In this document: piece by piece, positions 45,955 to 55,985 of the stretch
Layout: each line of letters opens with the position of its first letter
Numbering within the stretch: the first letter of the stretch is position 1
Assembly: GCA_021234155.1 (NCBI GenBank)
Contig: JAJEKV010000006.1
Coordinates: 5,739,727-5,803,726 of the forward strand
Source of the DNA: Isoetes taiwanensis
Taxonomy: Eukaryota; Streptophyta; Lycopodiopsida; Isoetales; Isoetaceae
Direction: 5' to 3'
Length of the DNA stretch: 64,000 nucleotides
Position numbers and translations under genes: made by a program
Notes under the pieces: model-generated
What the model was told of the DNA's origin: nothing
The model's database searches: none
What the model saw: only the letters and a program-made list of their open reading frames with translations

Positions 45955-47040
45955 TTAACACTTTTCCTTGTCTTCCTTACTCTTGGGAGCTTCAATTTGA
46001 GGTTTGTTTGCAGGAGTATGCTTCTTTGGGCAAAAAGCTTTGAAGTGAGGTCCATCGCATATGTAGCAACCTCTTTCCGTTGCATTTGTCCATTCTTGAG
46101 TTGTACGTGGTTCTGTATTCCTGTTCCTGTTATTCGAATCTCTACGGTCGTCGTTGAATCTAACCCTTTTTGCCCCGTTATTATTTTCCTTATCAGTGTC
46201 ACGCTTGCCATTATTCTCTCGGGGGTAACCTTCCCATATATCATATTTTGCTCCCTTGGGATTAAACTTTCTTTCTGCAGCTTCGGCTTTCTGTACCGCT
46301 TCATCCAATGTTTGGGGTTCAATGAGCCTAAGTTCTGCATATAGCTCGTCCCTTAACCCAGACATAAATTTTCTTGTTAACTCCTTATCGCTGAGACCTT
46401 CCATTTGAACCGACAGGTGGTTGAATTTGCTTGTGTACTGATAAACAGATTCTCGTTCGCCTTGCGTGGATATATCCCACTCCCTTCTCAGATCTACATA
46501 GTAACTTGCAGGCAAATTATGACTTTCGAAGGCTCTTTTGAATTCCTGCCATGTCTTAATCACTGGAGCCATCCTCTTCCTTCCCTGACACCAATTCGAG
46601 CTACATTGGTAAGATATTTATCCATAGCCTGAAGTTTTTGCAACTCGGTGGCTCTAACTCTTTCAAAAAAACTTTTCCATGTAGCTAAGAATCCCATAAC
46701 TGTAGGGGGACTCCTCTTTTCCCCTGAGAAAGTCGGCATGCCCTCCACTTTCTGCAACCATTTAATCCTGGCCGAAGCATTAGCTATATTAGAAGAATTT
46801 GGTGGGGAATTTATAGGCGGCGGCTGGTTAACGGGTGGAGGCTAATTTGGAAGTGGAGGCTGGGAGCTGCTAGGTAAGAACCCATAAAGTAAAGCTATTT
46901 GCTCCAATTTTGTTTGATAATCTTGCTCAGATGTAGGCGGTGGTAGAGCAATTTGATTAACAATTTGCTTGGCTATAAAATCCGCAGTTCTTAACGCCTG
47001 CTGATACTGATGATCAGGAATATTAAAGCGGTTGGCCATT
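45955..47040 (-). pseudogene. gag: Retrotransposon gag with CCHC zinc knuckle, broken
   Basis: Gag forms the particle that packages element RNA. The minus-strand frame starts MANRFNIPDHQYQQ at 47040. One in-frame TAG near 46842 and one frameshift near 46565 interrupt it; otherwise about 360 codons are readable. Order: Pro/Asn-rich N-terminal segment; gag domain (WKSFFERVRATE, TWQEFKRAFESHNLP, EWDISTQGERESVYQYTSKF, LTRKFMSGLRDELYAEL); basic, Asn/Arg-rich linker; zinc knuckle CYICDGPHFKAFC. The knuckle spacing is C-X2-C-X3-H-X4-C, one residue shorter than the usual X4. Confidence 0.88.
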
Positions 47041-47059
47041 GCACATGATATAGGATGGA

Positions 47060-47079
47060 ACCTAGGCTCTAATACCACT
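47060..47079 (-). promoter_or_regulatory. Primer-binding site of the TR-GAG element
   Basis: Minus strand from the LTR edge reads AGTGGTATTAGAGCCTAGG, matching the initiator tRNA-Met PBS TGGTATCAGAGC with one change. Confidence 0.8.
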
Positions 47080-47815
47080 TGATACAGTTGATGTAATTGC
47101 GATGAAGTGAAACCTCAGCTACAATCAACACTAAGACGAAAAGTGAACAAAAGGAAATAAGATTCAATTATTTAAAGATAACAACTAGCTTGAAGCCTGG
47201 ATAACTGATAGGAGCACTTTTTTAACCACCCAACCGGGCTCAAGCACAAGAAATCGTTATCTTATCTTCAACAAGGATCCAATAACCTTTGTTACAATAA
47301 ATCTGCCTGGGACTTCACACTGGCAGCGGCTATGGCAAGGGTTTCTGGAAGCTTAAACATGGATAAAGATTCTGAACAGAGCTGGGTCGATTGCTATAGA
47401 CAGAAATAGCGGTCTGAGCTAAGCTGGGTCAGATGCCTTAAGTGCAGAATTTTTACACCCATTTATACAGATTGAAGAGCGGACCTTTTTCTTGGATCGA
47501 CCCTTTTTGCTTCTGGAAATAGCTGGCTAATAAAAGACAAGGTAAATCAGGTAGATAGGGGTCGAAAATGGATAGCTAAGTAGCCTTTTTGTGAGATTCG
47601 AGGTATTCTTTGCAATTCCGGATCAGTTCCGGGAGACTTGGGAATTGTTTCTTGGTTGTGAACTCGACCTTCATTATCAGCCATATTTCAAATATTCTTT
47701 AGGCAAATATTATTTCATTCCCCCTTATAGTTTCCATATGTCCTTGCCCAATGCCTTGCCCCTTGCCGCTGGATCCTTGTTGGCTTGAACCACTCCCCCG
47801 AGCCGCTCCGTATCA
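47080..47815 (-). repeat. Right (5') LTR of the TR-GAG element
   Basis: Starts TGATACAGTTG and ends CGCTCCGTATCA. 736 bp, collinear with 44651-45387. Confidence 0.92.
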
Positions 47816-48880
47816 GTATTGTATACATTGTATCATGTGCATAGTCGATGAGCAATGTGGAAATTAATAAGCAACACACTTCAAGGGTCGGGGTGATGAA
47901 GATCGACCCTGGATGAGTGGCATGACTTGAAGGGTGGTCTTTCCTAACATGCAAAAATAGATTTCTGGCTTGAAGCAAGAGGTGAAAAGCTCTTTAAAGG
48001 TTTGGTGCATGGCTTAGGGAAGAAGACTTTCATTTCCTAGGACAACATGGTGGATTGAATTCACCAAGAACCTTTTTAATAGAAGATGCCTCTCTTGAGA
48101 GGTCTTTGAGTGGTACTGTCCTTTGGGATATTCACATAATCCCTTGGAATATGTAAGTTCATTTGTGGAACTTAATGACATTTAGGCACTAAAGTAATGG
48201 TTGGAAACACTTTGCCTCAACCATATCTAAATACTCTAGAAGGAGGTGACTAGTCAACAATGGTTGGATGTCATTGGACCATTATGGTAGAACAACTCCA
48301 AGAGAGGGTAGACACCATCAATTTGACAGGCATGTGGCGTAGGTAAATAATCACGTCCATATAGGCTGTGAAGTTTGGCACAAAATAATACTAAAGTTTG
48401 TACTCTAGATTAATTAGAGTAAAGTGTTGACATTGTTGTGGGGGTTCTAACACAAGCACTCACTATGTGTTACAGAGTATGCATCATGATCTGGGGGGGT
48501 GATCCATAAAAGGAACACGACCATCGAGAAGTAGTGAAGGGTGGTAAGATGAAAGCTAGGCCCATAGTCTAGAGGGATGCTGCATAGCAGACCCTAGTCG
48601 GTTGGGCCAAGAGAGATCCTTTTCTCTGGGAAATAGACGAGTCAAGGCTTAGACACGAAATAGAAACAATGTTAACTATAGTTATGTCTATAAAATTTTA
48701 CTTAATCCTTAATATATAACGTCGAATAAGGTCTAATATAAAGTATATGAATGTAGCATAGATTAAGTCATGGCAGGGTCGGAAGAAATTTTGTTATCAA
48801 GTTATCTACCAACGGAAAAAATATTTAAAGCTATAGGTCTAGGAATGTCGGTAACTGGACATTATAACCGTCGCCTAAAG
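47816..48880 (-). mobile_element. Internal fragment of a second LARD-like copy (empty-site relative)
   Basis: 47940-48070 matches 24290-24455 and 48080-48310 matches 33195-33420 of the full element. In the full element these two blocks are separated by the nested Penelope-type insertion. Here they are joined directly by TTTTTAATAGA. This copy therefore shows the state before insertion. Confidence 0.75.
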
Positions 48881-49260
48881 GATATCTAAGGTGATAGTGG
48901 ATTAGAATCCAACTTAGAAGTCTCTGTCTTACTCAAGGGAGTTCCCTTCCATCGCTCAGCGTGAAAGTTCGTCGATATGGTTGCATGCCATCTGACTCGG
49001 ACCACTTGTGATGGCCAAGTGTCTGGGTGAAGGACACGAAGGTGTCATTCGTCCCATGCCTTTTATGGGAATCCTATATAGCGAAAGCGTACATACATGT
49101 CAGCACCTGACAACAATACTAATAAATAATCTACCACCACGAAGGGTGGCCCATCATCGTCAATACAACTAACAACAGAATACCAACATAACAAAGGAAA
49201 TGCACCATAAATAAAACCATGATTTCATTAATTAGAGAAACCTTGTTTTCTCATTCAACA
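48881..49260 (-). mobile_element. LTR fragment of the LARD-like superfamily
   Basis: Contains 'ggtgaaggacacgaaggtgtcattcg' and 'ccaccacgaagggtgg', both landmarks of the LTRs at 18178 and 34535. The remainder of the LTR is not traceable. Confidence 0.65.
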
Positions 49261-49435
49261 ACGAAATAGGTCGCAATAAGCCCCTGGTAACGGAAAATGT
49301 GTTACCGTCGAGCTAAATGCATGGGTAATAAGCACATGTTCGTCACGCCAAGTTTATAGCCGCGAAGAATTGATTGTACAAGCATACCTTCATGGTGTTG
49401 GATATAAAAAGGATATAAATACGTGGAACAGTGTA
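49261..49435. other. Unassigned sequence between LTR and RT remnants
   Basis: No motif recognised. Confidence 0.35.
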
Positions 49436-50110
49436 TAACAAACCTCCAAGGGGCTAAAGTCTTCTCCAAGCTTGACCTAAGATTCGGGCATCATCAGATA
49501 AGCATAAAGGGGGACGACATCCATAAGGCCACCTTCAGAACGTAGTATGGGCACTATGAATTCATACTAATGCCATTTGGTCTATCAAATGCTCCCACAA
49601 CCTTCATATGGCTAATGAACGACATCTTTAGAGATTTCTTGGACGAGTTTGTCATCATTTTCTTCAACGACATCCTTATCCACGACAAGTCAATGGAGGA
49701 GCATATAGTCCATATAAGAAGATATTGGAAAAGTTGAGAAGAAATCATCTTTTTGGTAAGCTTTCAAAGTGCCGCTTTGCAACATCAAGATAGAGTATTT
49801 GGGGCATGTGGAGTTGGCAGAGAAAATCTCTATAGATCCATCAAAGATCAAAGCAATGATTGATTGGCTAGCACTGAAGAATGTCTTGGAAGTAAGGAGC
49901 TTCTTGGATCTTGCAGATGATATAGGAAAATTGTCAAGGACTTTGCTAAGTGGACAGCCCCTCTTTCGGATCTCACTAAATACACGAAAGTCAAGGAATG
50001 TGTTGCATATTGGATTTAGAATGTTCAAGCTTCTTTTGACAAGCTCAAGAAGCCTTGAATAGAGTAGCAGTGTTGGCCCTACCTGGCCCAGATAAAGACA
50101 AGTTGGCGGC
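49436..50110 (+). pseudogene. Ty3-type reverse transcriptase/RNase H remnant
   Basis: Plus-strand translation gives KVFSKLDLRFGHHQI, FRT(stop)YGHYEFILMPFGLSNAP, FIWLMNDIFRDFLDEFVIIF, then FFNDILI, and after a frameshift LSKCRFATSRIEYLGHV and KIKAMIDWLALKNVLEVRSF. These are the consecutive RT blocks of Ty3/gypsy elements. The catalytic pair that is normally DD reads ND (49660-49680), one stop and at least one frameshift are present, and the flanking domains are gone. It is non-functional. Confidence 0.85.
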
Positions 50111-50200
50111 AGCAGATGCAAGCAAGATTGCAAAGGGGGAATACTAATGTAGGAAGAAAGGGTTGTTGCTTATAAAGAAGATGAATGATGATGAGTAGCA

Positions 50201-51520
50201 TTACCCAACCCATGGCTGGCGGTGTCGAAGTAGGGTGATCCCTGGGCTGATGGTGTAGGTCGTGATGGAAGCAATCTCCGGAGGATAAGCCGTTGCCAAA
50301 GGAACGGCCACAAGGAGCTTCATAGTCATCCATGGCGCTATATCCTGCCATAGGGCGATCAAAGCAAAGTCCTGCCGCACGAGCACATACGTGAATGTGC
50401 GATATGGGAGCTTCTTATGGCCTGCTAAGTTGGACAACGCGCCGAGGGCCACCATGATGCTTCTGCCTCTGTGGCTAGGTCCTGCACCACAAAGAGGCCT
50501 GTCCCTACTTGAAAGCTGAAACGAAGAAGCGCGTAAGATGATTTCCCAAAGCACTGACCTCTGCGGTGACAGAGGTAGCTACTTCCTTGTCGAGGTCCAT
50601 GGTGACCTCTTTCTCTAAGAGTTCTTGCTTCTCTTCCTTCAAATGCTCCCTATTGTTGTAAAGATCTTCTCCTTCTTCATCAGATTTTGAAGGAATATCC
50701 ACCATGTTAATATTTGGGACATGGGGTCCCATAGCGACAAAAGATTTCTCAGGCGGCTAGGATGGGGGCTCTTGCAACATAAGGTCTTGCAACCTCAAGA
50801 GGGTGTCAGCTGGCTCGATGGTCTCCTGATGGAACTGGAGCAACTGATGTACTTCAGTAGGGAGTTCAGCCGGTGTGAAATCGGTGAAGTCATCCATGCA
50901 GTACTCGGCGAGCTCATATAACACGTGTGCCTTCCTCTTGGCCTTAAGGTCAGCAACCACATGGTAAGTCCACATGATGTCCTCCAACAGGAGGTATTCC
51001 TGGCCCTGGTGGTGGATAATTGGGAGGGCATCCAAGCCAGTAAGCCGTGCCCCTTGATCTCTGTATAAGGGCATCTGCTCTGCTAACTGCCACCACCGAA
51101 CAAAGTCATCCTCCCGGACGTACTCATCGTCCTTGTCATCGGAGAGTACTGGTGCCTTGCCCTTCTCTGTTGGCAAGGTTTCATCATCCACGTACTGATC
51201 CATAAGTATAGACAGCGCAAAGTTTACTTCAAAGTATTGCTGGCCCTCATGCATCAAGAGGGGGGAGAGGGGGAGGGGGGTTCCTACCCCATCTGAGCTT
51301 CCCCGTGAGAATATTAGAGGCATGAGAGTCGCTCCCAACATCACTCTCACAATGGCCCTCTCTAAGTAGAGCCGGGGTGGATCCCCTATGGGGATACAGA
51401 GGGGTACCATCTCTTGGGTATAGAACTCAAGGAAGGCTGCATAATCGGGATGGGCCTGCATGTTGGAGATAAGGTCCACCCTTTGGAGCAAAAAAGGCTG
51501 AAGGAGGTCAAATGGGACTT
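50201..51520 (-). pseudogene. Unrecognised frameshifted gene
   Basis: A 244-codon frame (51491 down to 50757; QAHPDYAAFLEFYTQEMVPL, PRLYLERAIVRVMLGATLMP, EYCMDDFTDFTPAELPTEVH) is followed, after frame changes, by an acidic segment (50732-50505; EEGEDLYNNREHLKEEKQEL) and a third segment (50554-50201; HKKLPYRTFTYVLVRQDFAL, WQDIAPWMTMKLLVAVPLAT). Composition and continuity suggest one former protein of about 430 aa. The first part looks globular with many aromatic and acidic residues. I do not recognise a family; it may be a host gene fragment or an unusual retroelement ORF. Confidence 0.5.
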
Positions 51521-51800
51521 GAGGATCCTAGTGTTCTCTATCTTGGTACCATTAAAGGAGGCTAGAGGTCTCCATTGCAGATGTGAGTCGTGGAGGAGGA
51601 GCAAAAGGCAAGCGAGTAAGGAAGAAAGTGAAACCTTAAACTCTATTGTATGTACTTTAATTTTAAACTTTTTATGTTGACGTCAGCGTCAGTCACTTAT
51701 AATAATTAAATAAATACTTTATTTACATAAAAAAAGTAGGGAGTCAAAATTTCTTATATTTCTATACAAAATTTATACAAGGAAATGCTTGACAAGCAAG
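51521..51800. other. Spacer between unknown gene and H3 pseudogene
   Basis: AT-rich; a stop closes the upstream frame of the unknown gene. No motif. Confidence 0.4.
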
Positions 51801-52178
51801 CTAATTGTGGTCTCCCCGAATCCTTCGGGCGAGAGCCAGATCCTTGGTCATGATGGTAACCCTCTTGATATGAATAGCATCGAGGTTGGCATGCCCAAAA
51901 AGGGCTACCATGTAATCTTCGACGGCCTCCTGGAGGGCGAGCATAGCAAAAGTCTGAAATCGAATATCGATCTTATACTCTTGTACTATTTCTCGGACCA
52001 GGCGCTGGAAAGGGAGCTTTCATAGCAGAAGCTCGGTTGTCTTCTGATACTTCAATATCTCCCTCAATGCCACGGTGCCGGGCCTGTACCTGTGCGGCTT
52101 CTTTGGCTGCGTCGACTTCTGGGGCCGCATCGGCGTCTTGGGCAGGGTCTTGCCCCTTGACACCGATTGAGGTCGAGC
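51801..52178 (-). pseudogene. H3: Histone H3 pseudogene with deleted tail segment
   Basis: Histone H3 is a core nucleosome protein. The minus-strand frame covers residues 1 to the end without a frameshift: [27 protein letters not shown], stop, [40 protein letters not shown], then [20 protein letters not shown] and TAG at 51801-51803. It has 125 codons against 135 in H3 because ten residues of the N-terminal tail are missing. The stop (TGA at 52020-52022) stands where H3 has Arg63. K4 and K9 are not preserved. No intron is seen. The loop-1 length is that of canonical H3, not CENH3. A retro-copy or captured gene is likely. Confidence 0.88.
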
Positions 52179-53635
52179 TGCATCCACTCTATCCTGCCGA
52201 CGGATGGGATGAAAGAATGAAAGGGCAAGAAAATCTGAAGTGAATAGGAAATAAAGGGACAAGAAGCAAAAGCAAATTTAATGAATACGTGGAAAGGCGG
52301 ACAAATTAGCATGACAAGGGAAAAATGGGTGAAATGTAGTAAACAAGAGCAAAAAATAAAAATAAAAGAGATCATCGAACGAGATTGGAAAGAGCAATTA
52401 TGGAAATCTAAATGGAAAGGAAATTGAAACAATAGGAGCCAATGGTTCAAAAGGGACAAATAAGATGGTCGAGATGACACTGACCAATTGGATTAAATAG
52501 AATGGGTACAACAAGAAATACCGAAATCTATGGATATCTATAAAGAGAGGGACATGGAAACTAACAACACAAGAGCACGATGAGACTAAACAAAAGAACC
52601 GATGAGCCGACAAATTCAATAAATACTACCATAGCAAAATACTATGAAACTAATTCTTAGCATATCTATATCTCAAATACGAATAATGGGTCCATGCAAA
52701 CTTATTGGAGCAGCACCAACATATGCTGATAGAACAATGGGTAATATGCACCCAAACCAAAGGGGGTTTCAAGGGGGTTTTAATTTTGAAAGTGTTCGAT
52801 GTAATGGTTTGTGATAATTAATGTTAATAGCAGTTATGTGCTTGGTTAATAGCAAATATATAAGTATTATATTGATATGTTTATTTAGGACAACCTAGCT
52901 TATTCATTATCTGTAATCTGAATATTGCAATACAAGAATCATGTTTATAGAGGATCAAATGCAACACACCATTCATTCCACCCTAAACAATACACAACTA
53001 TTCTAGAAATACAATGCACAACTGAGCATTGTCACTTTCATTTATAAAATGTGAACAAATTGATTTCGAAATATAATCTCAAGAAACACATTTCATTGTA
53101 ATCTAAGTTCCCTCCATTGCATACCAAGAGCTGCCCAAATATACCCAAATACACTATTATAAAATGGGCAAAACAACAATAACACATAAGGCCAATATAA
53201 GGCCATGGCGCCCAATATAAAACCAATACCACTAGTTCAAGAAAATCAACTGTCAAAATAGCTTAAAATACCCCTTATGTTGTAAATTACACATTGTCAT
53301 GCATATGCTAGTGCATATGGTAACATGTGTTGGTATCAATGCAAGCCTATTTTGCCATGGCAAGCATTCATAGGCATATGGCATATGTAAAACAAATTTA
53401 ATTCCACAAAGAGGGAGCATCAATACAAAAGAAATGGCAATCATAACTGGCATTGACATCCACAAATAAGAATATTCATAATATAAAAAAGAAGATATGA
53501 TTTAAAATCATCCCGAAGTACCAAGATTGCAAATTCTTCTCTGGAAAAACCATATTATGGCAATCTCACAGTAGTTTTATAGCAAAGTTGGGCAATCCCT
53601 AATGGTTGTAGCACTGTAATGTGGGAAGTCCATCC
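52179..53635. other. Intergenic DNA with an inverted relic of the 43.3-kb repeat
   Basis: 52730-52860 matches 43270-43370 in inverted orientation ('aaaccaaagggggttt', 'taatggtttgtgataattaatgttaatag'). Otherwise no gene or terminus is recognised. Confidence 0.5.
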
Positions 53636-53950
53636 TTAGTCACAAGCAACATAATACATTTGGATAAAGCAACCAAAACTCATGTTGAAAACCAGCTTTT
53701 GTAGACGGAATTGGAAAAACAAGGCCTTTCGTCTTGAAAAACAACCAATCAAAACAAGATTTATAGCAGATGATATAGCCTTAGAGTACCATCTAGGAAG
53801 GGCATAGAACAACATGGGAGAATGATCCGAGTAGATTGTCCCAAAGCAAAACCAGTTTTGAGAGGTCTTTTGTGCCTTCGTAATGAAAACCCTAAGTTTC
53901 AAAACCCTAAGTCGACCTGCCAACAACTGTCTTTCTGCTCTGCTCGCCAA
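53636..53950 (-). pseudogene. Possible L1 endonuclease remnant
   Basis: A minus-strand frame carries FGTIYSDHSPMLF. SDHSP is the last catalytic motif of L1-type apurinic endonucleases. The rest of the domain is not convincing, so the call rests on this motif and on L1 RT sequence elsewhere in the window. Confidence 0.35.
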
Positions 53951-55395
53951 TTTGGAGCTTGCCTTAGATACTAAGATAAGATTTCTTCCATGAAATAATC
54001 GTTAATCCCTAGATTGGAATATCAGAGGAGCTTGATAAGTAAAAGAATGAATTGCATACCTGGAGGAAGCCAAAAATAGCTAGTACAAAGACTATGGCAC
54101 TGGGTATGACTGTAGCTCTGAAATTTGTACCCTGCAATTGCACAACACTCGCCATATTTCAGGAAGTTCTTTTCGTTGCCACTTGTTTTGCATTTGGTCG
54201 ATTTCATGACGCTGGCAGAAAATCGGGTAAAAATAGGGTAAGAACAACTTGATTGGTTTCATGAGTAGGAAGAGGGTGTAAGCAAAATGGAATCTGCTAA
54301 AATGAAGCAGGCTTGCAATACACAGAAGAAAGATAGATCCAATACACAGAAGATAGAGATCGATATTGGGGTGAAAAGCAGAAGCAGAAGCAGAAGCAGA
54401 AGCGACAGAAGGATCTGGAGCTGTTGGATGCTTCTTACTCAGACTTTTCGCTCAGATTTTTTGGTCGAGCTTTTTGCTTCTTACTGTGATACTCAGACAA
54501 AAACAAAAAAAAAAAACAAAATCCAAAACAAGAATAAAACACCATCGTCTAACATCCGAAAAATTGCTGCTTAGGCTTCTTGCTTTTTATACAGATTGGT
54601 GCTCACATGTTTTGCTTACAAAACCAAAGGAACAATAAAAAACCATTATGCTAACACAAACAACAATAAAAAACTATTATCTAGCACAACAGAACCTACG
54701 GCATCATACCAATATGCTTTTGTTAGTAAGAATCCACTTCGCCGACGAATCCATTCCGCCAGCGAGAATCGAGAGGGCAAGAGTCCAGAGGGCAAAAGTT
54801 ATGGGGTTTGATGCATACGCATGCAATGTTCACAACAACAACAATCGGATTTTTTATGCCAACCCAAATCAACGACCCAAAAGGGGCACACTCTAGAATT
54901 ACTATTTAGTATGCCAACACGTATACAACACCGAAATCATAGAAAAACCATATGAAATAGCATATAAAACTATAAAAGTAACCCCTTGTTATTATGTTAG
55001 ATATTGGTTCCGTGTCGGAGTTAAAGGTCTGTTGAATTGCAGAGAGGTCCTTGCAAATTTTGAGGCAAATGAAGAATTCGGCAATAACATGTGTAATTTG
55101 ATTTCAAGCTCTAATATGTAGTTTGCAAAAAACAGTCTGACCGGATGAATTCTGGCAAGACAATCTAGAGGAGGAAATTCAAATAGTAACAAACTATTCT
55201 TCAAAGTCCCAGATCAATAACCCATTTTCTATTCCTAATCTTTTCATAAATAGATCTGCTCTTCTGCCCAGCAGCCTAGAAAAGCAATTTATTTCTGTTT
55301 GCTACCTATGGGCAATACCGCATTTTTCAAGCTTTTGCTCTGCAACCAGAGCAACAAAAGGATTTCTGGATTTGCCCTCCTACTCTTAAGCTGCC
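53951..55395. other. Intergenic DNA, no gene seen
   Basis: Purine-rich stretches (a short 'agaagc' array at about 54376-54400; A-runs near 54500) and no recognisable coding or terminus. Confidence 0.4.
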
Positions 55396-55985
55396 TAATA
55401 GCTTCCTGGAAGCCACCAAATGCAAACACCCAAACATTCCATCTTTTCCTCTATTGGCTCTCTCCCACAACTTCCCATCCAATCCCCGCCCCAAGCCCGC
55501 CTATTGCTAGTTCTCTTTATTTTGAGCCACATCTTTTCCTCCCTTTTTTTTATGAATTCACAATGGTTTGGCACCCCTTTTTTCAATAAAACCCTTTCCA
55601 ACAAAAAACTTGTAAAAAGCATTTGCAGACATAATGACCCTAGATTCAAAAACACCTAAAAAGATCTTATAAATAACACTAGAAAGTGAGATAGGTCTGT
55701 AATCAAATAAAGTATTTGAAATACCAGTTTGGAAATAAGAGCAATTAAACTCGTGTTAATTCTTTTATACAAAACTTTTCTTCTTTGAACTCATTAGCTA
55801 TACATGTAATACAATCACGAAGAAGAGACCATGTTTTCTTGAAGAATTCACTAGGAAGTGCGTCTGGACCAGGGGTCTTGCCATTCTACATGTCGTTAAC
55901 AACCTGCAAGAGCTCAATGTTCTCAAAAGATTTAGTAAGGGAAATGTTATGCTCATTACTAACCTTATTGCCCAGGTTTTATAGT
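55396..55985 (-). pseudogene. L1-type LINE reverse transcriptase fragment
   Basis: Minus-strand reading gives NGKTPGPDALPSEFFKKTWS (near 55890-55830) and, after breaks, DYRPISLSSVIYKIF (near 55710). These are the first RT blocks of plant L1 elements (GPDG..., YRPISL.N..YK). The remaining RT blocks are missing or unreadable. Confidence 0.72.

Larger units (their letters stand above)
44651..47815 (-). mobile_element. TR-GAG: gag-only LTR retrotransposon
   Basis: Two near-identical LTRs (44651-45387 and 47080-47815, 737 and 736 bp, TGATAC...TATCA) enclose 1.69 kb whose only coding is a gag gene on the minus strand. No protease, RT or integrase is present. A tRNA-Met type PBS lies at 47060-47079 and a purine-rich tract lies beside the left LTR. 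This is the TR-GAG class of non-autonomous elements. Flanking 5-mers (GGGAC left, GTATT right) do not match, so the target duplication is lost or the ends recombined. Confidence 0.88.

Noticed and set aside
51801-52178. Centromeric H3 (CENH3)
   Set aside because: Loop 1 has canonical length and the C-terminal end is RRIRG-like, not CENH3-like.
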